64,000 nucleotides of DNA from CAZAQK01 sp046344715 (GCA_046344715.1 JBKDKX010000008.1:48173-112172); one strand, 5' to 3'. Positions 43,642 through 52,921 are shown, numbered from the stretch's first letter. A program made the numbers and translations. The notes: generated by a model not told the origin, from the sequence alone.

Positions 43642-43716
43642 CCGTCATTGAGAATCCAGCGTAATCAGAAACATGGATTGCTTTAGAATTGCTAAGTGGC
43701 AATTAAGGCAATGACA
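43642..43716. repeat. Degenerate palindromic repeat (GTCATTG..CAATGAC)
   Basis: CCGTCATTGAGAATCCAGC at the left and GGCAATGAC at the right, with GGATTGCTTTAGAATTGC inside, look like a decayed copy of the element at 57011-57125. It occupies most of the gap between two convergent genes. Confidence 0.5.
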
Positions 43717-43731
43717 AATCTGCTTAACTGC

Positions 43732-45327
43732 TTACGCCACCTCAGTTTGCGAACGAGCCATGCTATTTTTGAGTGATATATAATCCACCTTGCCACTACC
43801 CAATTTAGGTATCAGGTCAATACGCTGAATCTGCTTCGGCAGGCAGATTTCAGGCACACCTTTTTCCTGCGCGCGCTTCAGTAATTTGTCTTTGGTGATC
43901 TCAGGAGATTCAGTATACATCACAATTTGCTCACCGCGCTTATCATCCGGAATAGTAATCGCTGCGTGGCCTTTTTCGGGATCAATGTCATAGGCTAATT
44001 CCTCAACCACAGTGAGCGACACCATCTCACCCGCAATCTTTGCAAAACGTTTTGCGCGGCCAAGAATAGTGATGTAGCCATCTTCACTGATATCCACAAT
44101 ATCACCAGTGTCATACCACGCACCCTGCGGTTGAACCACACCTGGTTTATCCGCCTTCAGATAACCAAGCATGACATTTGGCCCTTTCACCAAAAGCCTT
44201 GCGCCCTTTTCCAATCCATCCACCGCTTCCAGCTTGTATTCCATGGCTGGAAATAATTTACCAACGGTTCCTGGTTTATGCTCTTCATGTGTATTCACGG
44301 AAATAACAGGACTTGCTTCCGTCACGCCATATCCCTGTAAAATATCCACACCGAACTGCTCTATCCATGCCTTGCGCGTAGATTCCTTGAGTTTTTCTGC
44401 ACCAGCAACCGCAAGTCTGATGCGGCTGAAATGATGTTTTTCTGCATAGCGCGCATATCCCTGAAAAAAGGTATCGGTGCCAAGCATGATGGTAGCTTCT
44501 GATTTATACACTTCTTCAGGAATTTGTTTGTATTGTACAGGGCTTGGATACAGATAGGTTTTAAGACCGCATATCAGCGGCATGATGGTGCCCACCGTAA
44601 GCCCAAACGAATGAAATACCGGAAGCGCGTTAAAAATAATATGCGGTGGTGATAAATCAAGTTTTGCACAGGCCTGCGCGATATTGCTAAGCAGGTTTGC
44701 ATGTGAAAGTGCAACACCCTTCGGCACACCCTCAGAGCCTGAGGTATAAAGCACCACCGCCGCCTCATCAGGACTGCCACCGGAAAGCGCAGAGCGTAAT
44801 GCTATTTCGGGCAAGAGCGCATCCAGAGCTCCTGATAATTTATCCTTCCAGTCAACATTTTTCCGAACGTCTTCCAGATAAATAATCGTATAGTGCTTCT
44901 GCAGCGCCTTTATGATGTGTTCGAGCTTTGCTTTCTCAATGAAGACACGCGAGGTAATCACCGTCTGCACCGCAGATATAGTGCATGCATGCAATATACT
45001 GGCTTCACCAGCAGAAAAATTAAGCATGCACGGCACACGCCTTAACATGTGCAGGCTTACAAATGTCAGTATAACGCCAAGTGAGTTAGGCAGTAACAGG
45101 GCAACATTCTTTTCAGTGCCAATAACAGGTTCCAGCTTGCGCTTAAGTATGAAGGCACGGGTAAACATGTCCTGATAGCTCATGCCGTCCGATGTAATAT
45201 CTGCAGCAATAACCGTATTCTTACCGAAGGTATTACGCGCTTTCAGCAATGCGGAAAGCAGATGTTTTGAGTAATCTGCAGCGTTTAACTGTTTATCATT
45301 AGACTTCACGCGTGAATTTCCATGCAT
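43732..45327 (-). CDS. AMP-forming acyl-CoA/acyl-ACP synthetase (Aas-like C-terminal half)
   Basis: About 531 residues of the ANL superfamily. P-loop AAVVLYTSGSEGVPKGVALSH near residue 190, ILQGYGVTEASPVISVNT, GAWYDTGDIVDISEDGYI and GRAKRFAKIAGEMVSL (A8/A10 region) are all present. It most resembles the acyl-ACP synthetase half of E. coli Aas, here without the PlsC acyltransferase half. It would charge free fatty acids for phospholipid repair. The coding region overlaps the end of the LplT-like gene by about 29 nt; the exact start (45327 or 45309) is uncertain. Confidence 0.88.
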   Translation of the reverse strand: MHGNSRVKSNDKQLNAADYSKHLLSALLKARNTFGKNTVIAADITSDGMSYQDMFTRAFILKRKLEPVIGTEKNVALLLPNSLGVILTFVSLHMLRRVPCMLNFSAGEASILHACTISAVQTVITSRVFIEKAKLEHIIKALQKHYTIIYLEDVRKNVDWKDKLSGALDALLPEIALRSALSGGSPDEAAVVLYTSGSEGVPKGVALSHANLLSNIAQACAKLDLSPPHIIFNALPVFHSFGLTVGTIMPLICGLKTYLYPSPVQYKQIPEEVYKSEATIMLGTDTFFQGYARYAEKHHFSRIRLAVAGAEKLKESTRKAWIEQFGVDILQGYGVTEASPVISVNTHEEHKPGTVGKLFPAMEYKLEAVDGLEKGARLLVKGPNVMLGYLKADKPGVVQPQGAWYDTGDIVDISEDGYITILGRAKRFAKIAGEMVSLTVVEELAYDIDPEKGHAAITIPDDKRGEQIVMYTESPEITKDKLLKRAQEKGVPEICLPKQIQRIDLIPKLGSGKVDYISLKNSMARSQTEVA

Positions 45328-46603
45328 ACCAGACCACCACAAGGTTGAGCGTTGCCAATACTAAAAACAAATCAAGTATGTTAAACCCTAACATCAAAAG
45401 TATGGCCGATGCAATAGCGGCGAGCGTCATAAAAACAGAATCACACATATTACTTGCCGCCATAATGCGCGAACGGAATTTTTCATGTGATTGCGATTGT
45501 AGAAATGCATATAGCGGCACAATATAAATGCCCCCGCATACCGCCACCATAAGCATACATCCAAGCACTGGCCAGTGGCTGGTGGTGGAGAGAAATTCAG
45601 ATACACCCATCAGACCTTCATGTACTGGCACTGGTGTTGCCAGCACCATCAGTAATGTAAATAATGCCGTGCCGAATGCCATCAAAGGAGTCAGTTTTGT
45701 GGATATCTCGCCTTTAAGTAACGTATCACATATCATGGAACCAAACGCGATACCCACCGAAAATACCAGCAGGAATAAAACATAAACTTCATTGTTTGCT
45801 CGCACCACAGCCTGCGCGTAATTAGCAAACTGCGACATGTACACAGATCCCACCAGCAAAAACCATGAAAGCCCAAGTATTGCTCTGAAATTCTGCATAT
45901 CATAGGTGGCATTGCGAATCATTGCTTGTGTGCCTTTCCATATATTCAGACTTATTTCGATATGCGGATTTGCAATACGTGATTTAGGGATGAACAGGCT
46001 GGCAAGCAGTCCAATGGCTGCAATACATATCGCTACACCACCAATCACATTGCCTTCCATTTCAACCAACAGTCCACCAGCAATTAAACCGCCCAAAATC
46101 GCAAGATAACTGCCTGCCGCCATAAAGCCATTGGCTGCTAGCAATTCTTTATTAGAAAGGTGATCTGGCAGGATACTGAATTTAATAGGACTGTAAAATG
46201 TGGTATGTGTGCCGCTTACAAAAAGCATCACCATCAACAAGTAAATATTGAGCGTTGCAAAGCCGTAAAACACACACAGCATGATGCCAAGCTCAGCGAT
46301 TTTAGTGAGTATCACCAGCTGAGATTTCTCATATTTATCTGCCAGCGGGCCAGCAATGGATGAAAATAATAATATTGGCAACACAAGCAGGGCAGAACAC
46401 AGGGTAACCAGTATCTCCGGCTGTGCGGGCAATGTTATGCCTTTGCTGGCAGAGTAGGCAATAAGCACCACAAGACCAGAACGCAGCAAATTATCGTTAA
46501 ATGCCCCTAAGAATGTGGCAAGAAAGATAGGCAGGAAACGCCGCTTGGCAAAAAGGCCATACTTCAGATGTTTCAAATCAATATCGAGCGCATCAAGCTC
46601 CAT
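45299..46603 (-). CDS. MFS transporter, lysophospholipid transporter LplT-like
   Basis: A 434-residue protein with about twelve hydrophobic helices. FLPIFLATFLGAFNDNLLRSGLVVLIAY near the N-terminus and GPLADKYEKSQLVILTKI (MFS motif A variant) match the LplT/Aas-associated MFS group, as does FYSPIKFSILPDHLSNKELLAANGF. LplT flips lysophospholipids inward for reacylation by Aas, which is encoded next. Start at 46603 lies just after the DgkA stop; the in-frame ATG at 46642 would sit inside dgkA. Confidence 0.87.
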   Translation of the reverse strand: MELDALDIDLKHLKYGLFAKRRFLPIFLATFLGAFNDNLLRSGLVVLIAYSASKGITLPAQPEILVTLCSALLVLPILLFSSIAGPLADKYEKSQLVILTKIAELGIMLCVFYGFATLNIYLLMVMLFVSGTHTTFYSPIKFSILPDHLSNKELLAANGFMAAGSYLAILGGLIAGGLLVEMEGNVIGGVAICIAAIGLLASLFIPKSRIANPHIEISLNIWKGTQAMIRNATYDMQNFRAILGLSWFLLVGSVYMSQFANYAQAVVRANNEVYVLFLLVFSVGIAFGSMICDTLLKGEISTKLTPLMAFGTALFTLLMVLATPVPVHEGLMGVSEFLSTTSHWPVLGCMLMVAVCGGIYIVPLYAFLQSQSHEKFRSRIMAASNMCDSVFMTLAAIASAILLMLGFNILDLFLVLATLNLVVVWYAWKFTREV

Positions 46604-46607
46604 GCAC

Positions 46608-46967
46608 TTACCAAAGCACCGCAAGCCAGATGATGGTTGCATTTATAATACTCAGCAATACGGCAGCGCTCGCCATATCTTTTGCCATACCGGAAAGCGT
46701 GTGTTGCTCTGCTGAAATACGATCAATCGCAGCTTCTACAGCTGAGTTAAGCAACTCAACTATCATCACCAAAAATATACTACCTATAAGTAGGGCACGC
46801 TCTACTCCGTTCTCCCCAAATGCAATAGCCGCAGGAATGGCAAAGCAACCGACTATCAACTCAAGCCGGAACGCCCGCTGGCGCATACCGAACCGCAGCC
46901 CATGCAGCGAATAGCCGAATGCTTTGATAAGCAGTGCTATCTCGTTAGATTGCTTGTCTGTGTTCAT
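46608..46967 (-). CDS. dgkA: Diacylglycerol kinase (DgkA)
   Basis: A 119-residue three-helix integral membrane kinase. RLELIVGCFAIPAAIAF and VELLNSAVEAAIDRISAEQHTLSGMAKDMASAAVLL contain the catalytic Glu and nucleotide-binding residues typical of DgkA. It phosphorylates diacylglycerol left from periplasmic glucan or LPS modification back to phosphatidic acid. Overlaps the preceding amidase gene by 23 nt, in line with a lipid-recycling operon. Confidence 0.95.
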   Translation of the reverse strand: MNTDKQSNEIALLIKAFGYSLHGLRFGMRQRAFRLELIVGCFAIPAAIAFGENGVERALLIGSIFLVMIVELLNSAVEAAIDRISAEQHTLSGMAKDMASAAVLLSIINATIIWLAVLW

Positions 46968-47997
46968 AATCAGTCGGCGGCAGGTTAAACAAATTTGTCA
47001 CAGCCACAGGGCCTTCATATCCCTGCACCATCAGATGGCCGGTAGACGCATCCGCAACCACCGCAAGGCGGGTATTAGCATTGATGATAGGTGCCTGCAG
47101 CCAGTCAAAATTGGGTTGTTCCAGATCATGCCCACCAAAGGTTATGGCCTGACGATAGCGACCGGCACTATCAATCTCGCGCGGCCACCAGCCTTTACCG
47201 AATTGTGCGAATGCAGTGTTAAAGTGGTTTGAGGTACATACACTCATTCCGGCAGATAATTCACGTACTTCAGCAGCGTTTTCCAACCGTTCAATCACGC
47301 AGCCTTCTCCAAGCTGTATGCCCGTGAGAGTAAAAATGGCAGGCACCGCAATGGGCGTTTTGATAAGCATGGCCTTTGCTTCTTCGTAGGTTCGTGCCGT
47401 TTCAAATACAATACGCAGCAGGTGCGAAGCGGGTATGCCAACGCCCTGCCCCGCCACAATCCGGTTTTTTACCCAATCCCCTGCAAAGGTAAGATTGTGC
47501 TTACGCATGGGTGCCTGATTAATGGCGGCTGAAAAACGCCCCGCGGCCATGCCGGTAAACATGCCAGAAAGCCCGGGCCAGGTGATATTATAGAAATCTC
47601 CCGCCTTACCCTGCTGAAGCACAATCATGATATGTTCGCCCAGCTTGGGAAATGGCCAATCCAGCGTTCTGAGCATGGCAACATTCTCACTGTTACGATA
47701 GGCTCCCGTAGTGCAGCCCCATTCAAAACACATATTCAGGGCATAAAGCCCTGAGACACCCACAACACCTGCCATTGTTTCCACTTCATGCAGGTAAGGG
47801 TTCATATTCTTTTTCATCAGGTATTTAGAGCTGATATCGCCCAGTGGCATCCCTACAATACTTGGAATATATGATAATGCGCCGTACGTGCGTCGTGCCG
47901 CCTGAATAAGCTGCCGCGCCTTGTCTGGATAGCTACGCAGCAGATCAACCGGTGTTTTACCGCGCAAATCAACAAAAGGGATAGACTGCCTGAGCAT
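46945..47997 (-). CDS. Ntn-hydrolase, linear amide C-N hydrolase (acid ceramidase/NAAA-like)
   Basis: A 350-residue protein. C95 in EWGCTTGAYRNSENVAMLRTLDWPF fits the family rule of a Cys (N-terminal nucleophile after processing) followed by the R-x-L-D-W block (R110-W114). AGRFSAAINQAP and VCTSNHF further resemble choloylglycine hydrolase/acid ceramidase enzymes. These cleave amide-linked fatty acids, bile acids or penicillin V. About 94 residues precede the Cys as a propeptide; no signal peptide is seen. First gene of the cluster with dgkA, an LplT-like carrier and an acyl-ACP synthetase. Confidence 0.75.
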   Translation of the reverse strand: MLRQSIPFVDLRGKTPVDLLRSYPDKARQLIQAARRTYGALSYIPSIVGMPLGDISSKYLMKKNMNPYLHEVETMAGVVGVSGLYALNMCFEWGCTTGAYRNSENVAMLRTLDWPFPKLGEHIMIVLQQGKAGDFYNITWPGLSGMFTGMAAGRFSAAINQAPMRKHNLTFAGDWVKNRIVAGQGVGIPASHLLRIVFETARTYEEAKAMLIKTPIAVPAIFTLTGIQLGEGCVIERLENAAEVRELSAGMSVCTSNHFNTAFAQFGKGWWPREIDSAGRYRQAITFGGHDLEQPNFDWLQAPIINANTRLAVVADASTGHLMVQGYEGPVAVTNLFNLPPTDYEHRQAI

Positions 47998-48074
47998 GAT
48001 TTCCGAACGATTGGGGTTGCAACACTACTTACCTTACTTATATAGTGCACAGACGCAACTGATTAGCTACCGAC

Positions 48075-48677
48075 ATGACAAAAAAAATTATAAAGCCCAC
48101 GCTTGAAGAAGCAGAAGACGCCGTCCGTACCCTGATACGCTGGGCAGGTGATGACCCAACGCGCGAAGGATTGATTGATACACCTAAACGTGTGGCCAAA
48201 TCGTTCACCGAATTTTTCAGCGGATATGATGTAAATCCAGCAGACATACTGCAACGCACCTTCCAGGAAGTAGAAGGTTACGATGAAATGATTGTGCTGC
48301 GTGATATTGATTTCAGTTCACACTGCGAACATCATATGGTACCTTTCACTGGTCGCGTGCATATTGCTTACATTCCTAACGATAAAGTGCTTGGCCTAAG
48401 CAAGCTGGCACGACTTGTGGATGTCTACGCCAAACGCCTGCAGATTCAGGAAAAATTTACCGCACAAATTGCAAACACGCTAAATGACTTGCTAAAGCCG
48501 CGCGGTGTTGCAGTCGTTGTAGAAGCCAAGCATATGTGTATGACCATGCGTGGTGTGCAAAAAACCAGCAGCGTGATGCAGACCAGCCACCTGCTTGGCC
48601 TGTTCCGCAGTGATTCACGTACTCGACAGGAGTTTTTCAGCCTGCTGAAAACTGCCAGTCACAATACTAGTCGTTAA
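48075..48677 (+). CDS. folE: GTP cyclohydrolase I
   Basis: A 200-residue enzyme opening GTP to 7,8-dihydroneopterin triphosphate in folate or queuosine synthesis. The zinc and catalytic site is in DFSSHCEHHMVPFTGRVHIAYIP (C84, H86, H87), with the second Zn Cys in KHMCMTMRGVQK. VLGLSKLARLVDVYAKRLQIQEKFT is the family core. Full length. Followed by apaG after 3 nt. Confidence 0.97.
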   Translation: MTKKIIKPTLEEAEDAVRTLIRWAGDDPTREGLIDTPKRVAKSFTEFFSGYDVNPADILQRTFQEVEGYDEMIVLRDIDFSSHCEHHMVPFTGRVHIAYIPNDKVLGLSKLARLVDVYAKRLQIQEKFTAQIANTLNDLLKPRGVAVVVEAKHMCMTMRGVQKTSSVMQTSHLLGLFRSDSRTRQEFFSLLKTASHNTSR

Positions 48678-48680
48678 TCT

Positions 48681-49073
48681 ATGTACGTTCAGACCACACG
48701 CCTGATAAAAGTAATGGTAACGCCTGCATACTTAAAAGAGCAGTCTGATCCGCTCGATAAACAATATGTGTGGGCATATACCATACAGCTGGAGAATATG
48801 GGGCAGGAAACGGTGAAGCTCATTAACCGCTATTGGCACATTACCGATGCATTGGGCGCAGTACAGGAAGTGCATGGCGAAGGTGTGGTGGGCGAACAAC
48901 CTGTATTGCAGCCAGGCGACGTCTATCAATATACCAGCGGCGCGGCATTGCATACCCCCTCAGGTATCATGAAAGGCCATTACGAAATGACCACTATGGA
49001 TGGTGAATTCTTCAATATCGTCATTCCGGCCTTCTCACTGGATAGCCCAGAACAATTAAAACGACCCAATTGA
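48681..49073 (+). CDS. apaG: ApaG domain protein
   Basis: A 130-residue single-domain protein with the fibronectin-like ApaG fold: YVWAYTIQLENMGQETVKLINRYWHITDALG, VVGEQPVLQPGDVYQYTSGAALHTPSGIMKGHYEM. The family is linked to Co2+/Mg2+ handling and to Ap4A/nucleotide metabolism, though its biochemical role is unsettled. Cotranscribed with folE. Confidence 0.95.
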   Translation: MYVQTTRLIKVMVTPAYLKEQSDPLDKQYVWAYTIQLENMGQETVKLINRYWHITDALGAVQEVHGEGVVGEQPVLQPGDVYQYTSGAALHTPSGIMKGHYEMTTMDGEFFNIVIPAFSLDSPEQLKRPN

Positions 49074-49277
49074 CCTTATTCTAACCAGCTTACTGCTTAG
49101 AAAACTGTCACCCTCGAAAATGCGGCAGCATTTATCGGAGATATGCGGTCTAATTCTTTATTTTCCCCCTTCCAGTGCATCTTCCACAGGTGTATCTTGC
49201 ATAAATATAGGCTCGAAATAATCTGTGTTTCTAACAATACCATTTAACTTTAGGCGTTTACACGCTATAATGGCACC

Positions 49278-49844
49278 ATGTCAGATATTTTCAATCAACT
49301 CAATAACATGGGCTTTGGCCGCGGCAAGCAGGATAATGCTTCCGACGGCACCAATGAAAAAAGCGCTATGGATCTGGTGGTAGATTCATCAGGCAAACAA
49401 ACCTATACGGCGGCAAAACTCGTTGGCCTTCCGGTTAATCTGAGCAATGTCGGTGAAGTCGGTCTGCAGAAAGCCATGGGTGGCGACTCTGAAGGCCTTA
49501 CCGGCAAAATGATTATGCCAAGCATTTTCCCTGATGCTCAGGGAGGTTTCCTTGCCAAATTGCTACACTCTATATTTATAAAAAACCGTGAAATCATCGA
49601 CCATACAGTTGGTGTTGGTGGTGATGCCAGTGGCTCCGGTGGCGGAGGAGGCGGTGATGGCGGTGGTGGTGGTGATTCTGGCGGCAGTAGTTTTAATGAT
49701 TACAGTTCGGCAAGCCTTGGCAGTTTTGTAAGTCCTTCTAATTTTCCTGATTACGATTTTATCCCTATCTCACGTGCAGATTTAGGCAACTTCTCGCCAC
49801 CTGTAGTTGGCACCGGTCAGGGCATGTCGCTTGGCATCGATTGA
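49278..49844 (+). CDS. Hypothetical protein with Gly-rich segment, 188 aa
   Basis: Unrecognised. No signal peptide. The first 115 residues are moderately ordered (DLVVDSSGKQTYTAAKLVGLPVNLSNVGEVGLQKAM), followed by a Gly/Asp/Ser run (about residues 115-137, SGSGGGGGGDGGGGGDSGG) and a hydrophobic/aromatic tail. The Gly run suggests a flexible linker or a structural/exported protein. It is monocistronic, preceded by 204 nt without genes and followed by the pnt operon. Confidence 0.5.
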   Translation: MSDIFNQLNNMGFGRGKQDNASDGTNEKSAMDLVVDSSGKQTYTAAKLVGLPVNLSNVGEVGLQKAMGGDSEGLTGKMIMPSIFPDAQGGFLAKLLHSIFIKNREIIDHTVGVGGDASGSGGGGGGDGGGGGDSGGSSFNDYSSASLGSFVSPSNFPDYDFIPISRADLGNFSPPVVGTGQGMSLGID

Positions 49845-49925
49845 TTTGGTTATTCGTTTACTATTTCTCCTTTGCACCTCTGAAGAAAATCCATTACACC
49901 TAGCAGCATAGCTGTTAGGAGCATC

Positions 49926-51044
49926 ATGACTAAAATTGCTGTACTCAAAGAAACCGTTTCCGGCGAGTTGCGCGTTGCCGCCACACCTGATTCCATAAAA
50001 AAATATATATCGATTGGCGCAACTGTAGCCGTTGCTCATGGTGCTGGCACTGGTTCATCCATTGCAGATGATGCCTATCAGGCTGCGGGCGCAGTGCTGG
50101 AAAGTACCCCAGTAAGTGACGCCGATATTATACTAACCGTCCGCCCGCCTGAGCAAAACGTGCTTTCCTCTATGAAAGAAGGCACATTACTAATCGGCAT
50201 GCTGGAGCCATACACTAATCAGGCCGCATTCTCTGCGTATAATAATAAAAGAATTTCTGCCATAAGCCTTGAACTGTTGCCACGCATCAGCCGCGCACAA
50301 TCAATGGATGTATTATCTTCACAAAGCAATCTGGCCGGTTACCGCGCCGTGATTGATGCCGTTGCTGCACTAGGCAAAGCCGTACCGATGATGATGACGG
50401 CGGCGGGCACCGTAGCCCCTGCCAAAGCACTTGTGCTTGGCGCCGGTGTAGCCGGTCTTCAGGCTATTGCAACCGCAAAACGTTTAGGTGCAGTGGTTTC
50501 AGCGTTTGATGTGCGCCCAGCCGTAAAAGAACAAGTAGAAAGCCTTGGTGCAAAATTCGTAGAAGTCCCCGCAGAAGAAAGTGGCGAAGCCACAGGCGGC
50601 TATGCCAAAGAAATGAGCGAAGATTACAAGCGCAAGCAAAGCCAGCTGATTCATGACACCATTATTAAGCAGGATATCGTAATCACCACCGCCCTTATTC
50701 CTGGTAAACCAGCCCCCGTGCTCATCACAGAGGATATGGTAAAAGGCATGAAGCAAGGCTCCGTAATTGTTGACCTCGCTGTATCTGCTGGCGGGAACTG
50801 CCCACTGACTGAGTTGGACAAGGTAACAGAAAAACATGGCGTCACGCTTATTGGTTATAGCAATATGGCAAGCCGCGTGGCAGCCGATTCCAGCCAGCTC
50901 TACGCACGTAATCTATTTAACTTCATTTCCACACTCATGCTCGGCAAAGACGGGCTGAATGTGAAATGGGATGATGAGTTAGTGGCAGGCACGTTATTGT
51001 GTAAAGATGGTGCGGTAGTGCACAAACAATTTATGTCATCCTGA
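49926..51044 (+). CDS. pntAA: NAD(P) transhydrogenase alpha subunit, soluble part
   Basis: A 372-residue domain I of the proton-pumping transhydrogenase that binds NAD(H). It has VLKETVSGELRVAATPDSIKKYISIGATVAVAHGAG, LVLGAGVAGLQAIATAKRLGAVVSAFDVRP (Rossmann GxGxxG), and KQDIVITTALIPGKPAPVLITEDMV. Alphaproteobacteria and a few others have the three-gene form PntAA-PntAB-PntB seen here. The last codons (TTT ATG TCA TCC TGA) fall inside a palindromic repeat, so the repeat supplies the C-terminus and stop. Confidence 0.97.
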   Translation: MTKIAVLKETVSGELRVAATPDSIKKYISIGATVAVAHGAGTGSSIADDAYQAAGAVLESTPVSDADIILTVRPPEQNVLSSMKEGTLLIGMLEPYTNQAAFSAYNNKRISAISLELLPRISRAQSMDVLSSQSNLAGYRAVIDAVAALGKAVPMMMTAAGTVAPAKALVLGAGVAGLQAIATAKRLGAVVSAFDVRPAVKEQVESLGAKFVEVPAEESGEATGGYAKEMSEDYKRKQSQLIHDTIIKQDIVITTALIPGKPAPVLITEDMVKGMKQGSVIVDLAVSAGGNCPLTELDKVTEKHGVTLIGYSNMASRVAADSSQLYARNLFNFISTLMLGKDGLNVKWDDELVAGTLLCKDGAVVHKQFMSS

Positions 51045-51105
51045 GCGAAACGAAGGATCTCTATAAATTTAGGAGATTCTTCAGCTACGCCTCAGAATGA
51101 TAACA
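51031..51105. repeat. Palindromic repeat element overlapping the pntAA 3' end
   Basis: TTATGTCATCCTGAGCGAAACGAAGGATCT (51031-51060) and the reverse arm around AGATTCTTCAGC..CTCAGAATGATAACA (51074-51105) form an imperfect inverted repeat. Same family as 19751-19815. It reaches into the coding sequence of pntAA and separates it from pntAB. Confidence 0.8.
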
Positions 51106-51118
51106 AAGGAAGATAACT

Positions 51119-51517
51119 ATGTTCGACAGTGCAATGGTAAACCAGAAAGCGGAAAGGCTGGCGCAGGAAGCAGCAGAACTGGCGGAAGACATTAACGCCC
51201 TGCACCTGCAAATCCAGCAGACCTCCGGCATTGACCCGTTCATCTTTGGCCTCACCGTGTTTGTGCTGGCGTGCTTTGTGGGTTATTACGTCGTTTGGAA
51301 AGTAACCCCTGCCCTGCATACACCACTGATGAGCGTTACCAACGCCATCTCCGGTATCATCATCGTCGGTGCCATCATCGCCATGGGGCCGGAAGGCGGC
51401 GGCGCGGCACATCTCTTTGGTTTTATTGCCGTTGTGATTGCCTCTATCAATATTTTTGGCGGATTTATTGTTACGCAACGTATGCTTGCCATGTTCCAGA
51501 AAAAAGAAAAGAAATAA
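51119..51517 (+). CDS. pntAB: NAD(P) transhydrogenase alpha subunit, membrane part
   Basis: A 132-residue small membrane subunit with an N-terminal amphipathic region and three hydrophobic helices (FIFGLTVFVLACFVGYYVVWKV, SVTNAISGIIIVGAIIAMGP, FGFIAVVIASINIFGGFIVTQRMLAMF). The last is the conserved family end. Coupled to pntB by a 3-nt gap. Confidence 0.96.
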   Translation: MFDSAMVNQKAERLAQEAAELAEDINALHLQIQQTSGIDPFIFGLTVFVLACFVGYYVVWKVTPALHTPLMSVTNAISGIIIVGAIIAMGPEGGGAAHLFGFIAVVIASINIFGGFIVTQRMLAMFQKKEKK

Positions 51518-51520
51518 AAT

Positions 51521-52921
51521 ATGAATAACGATCTTACCATACTGCTTTACCTCACTGCCTCGGTGCTTTTCATACTGGCATTAAAGGGGCTGTCCTCGCC
51601 TGAAACGGCAAGGCGCGGTAACTTGTATGGTATGATTGGCATGGGTATTGCCATTGGTACCACCTTCACCATGCCGGTAGTAAAAAACTATGCGCTGATA
51701 CTCTTTGGCATCGTGATTGGCGGATTAATTGGCGCAGGTGTCGCCCGTAAAATCCAGATGACGGCCATGCCACAATTGGTAGCCGCCTTCCATTCACTCG
51801 TAGGCATGGCCGCTGTGCTGATTGCTGCTTCGGCTCTCTGGGCACCGGAATCATACGGCATTGGCAATAGCGGCAATATTCGCTTTGGCAGCCTTGTGGA
51901 AATGAGTCTAGGTGCTGTTATCGGCGCGATTACCTTTTCCGGTTCCATTATTGCGTTTGCTAAACTGCAAGGCATTATGTCCGGCAAACCCATCCGTTTT
52001 ACTGGCCAGCATATGCTCAATGCATCACTGGGTATCGCCATCATATTACTTCTGATGGTGTTCTGCTTCAGCGAATCCAAAATGCTTTTTGTTCTGATGG
52101 TGTTGCTGGCATTTGCCGTTGGCTTTCTGCTCATCATACCCATTGGCGGTGCCGATATGCCGGTGGTAGTGTCCATGCTCAATTCCTACTCTGGTTGGGC
52201 AGCGGCAGGGATTGGCTTTACGCTCGGCAACATACTGCTCATTATCACCGGCGCACTGGTTGGCGCATCGGGCGCGATTCTTTCCTATATCATGTGCAAG
52301 GCCATGAACCGCTCCATCATTAATGTGATATTCGGTGGCTTTGGAACTGATGGCGGCAGTGGCGGGAGTAGTGGTGGTGATGCATCAGAAAAGCCCGTAA
52401 AGGCTGGCAGCGCGGAAGATGCTGCCTTCCTGATGAAAAATGCCTCGTCCGTTATCATCGTGCCAGGTTATGGCATGGCGGTAGCACAGGCACAGCATGC
52501 CGTGCGTGAAATGGCGCAGACTCTGGAAGCAGAAGGCGTGAAAGTGCGTTATGCTATTCACCCTGTTGCTGGCCGTATGCCAGGCCATATGAACGTGCTG
52601 CTTGCTGAAGCAAATGTACCGTATGACAGCGTGTTTGAGCTGGAAGAAATTAATAATGATTTTGCCACCACCGATGTGGTGTATGTCATTGGCGCTAACG
52701 ACGTGACGAACCCTGCCGCCAAAAATAATCCACAAAGCCCTATTTTCGGTATGCCTATTTTAGATGTAGGCAATGCCAAAACGGTGATCTTCAACAAGCG
52801 CAGCATGGCCGCTGGCTATGCCGGTATTGAAAATGAGTTATTCTATCAAGATAACACCATGATGCTCTTCGGCGATGCCAAGAAAATGACAGAAGAATTG
52901 GTGAAAGCGCTTAAGCATTGA
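51521..52921 (+). CDS. pntB: NAD(P) transhydrogenase beta subunit
   Basis: A 466-residue subunit with about nine membrane helices (domain II) and a C-terminal NADP-binding domain III (VIIVPGYGMAVAQAQHAVREMAQTLEAEG, then YAIHPVAGRMPGHMNVLLAEA and IGANDVTNPAAKN). Together with PntAA and PntAB it couples proton inflow to hydride transfer from NADH to NADP+, supplying NADPH for biosynthesis and peroxide defence. The stop overlaps the next start (TGATG). Confidence 0.97.
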   Translation: MNNDLTILLYLTASVLFILALKGLSSPETARRGNLYGMIGMGIAIGTTFTMPVVKNYALILFGIVIGGLIGAGVARKIQMTAMPQLVAAFHSLVGMAAVLIAASALWAPESYGIGNSGNIRFGSLVEMSLGAVIGAITFSGSIIAFAKLQGIMSGKPIRFTGQHMLNASLGIAIILLLMVFCFSESKMLFVLMVLLAFAVGFLLIIPIGGADMPVVVSMLNSYSGWAAAGIGFTLGNILLIITGALVGASGAILSYIMCKAMNRSIINVIFGGFGTDGGSGGSSGGDASEKPVKAGSAEDAAFLMKNASSVIIVPGYGMAVAQAQHAVREMAQTLEAEGVKVRYAIHPVAGRMPGHMNVLLAEANVPYDSVFELEEINNDFATTDVVYVIGANDVTNPAAKNNPQSPIFGMPILDVGNAKTVIFNKRSMAAGYAGIENELFYQDNTMMLFGDAKKMTEELVKALKH

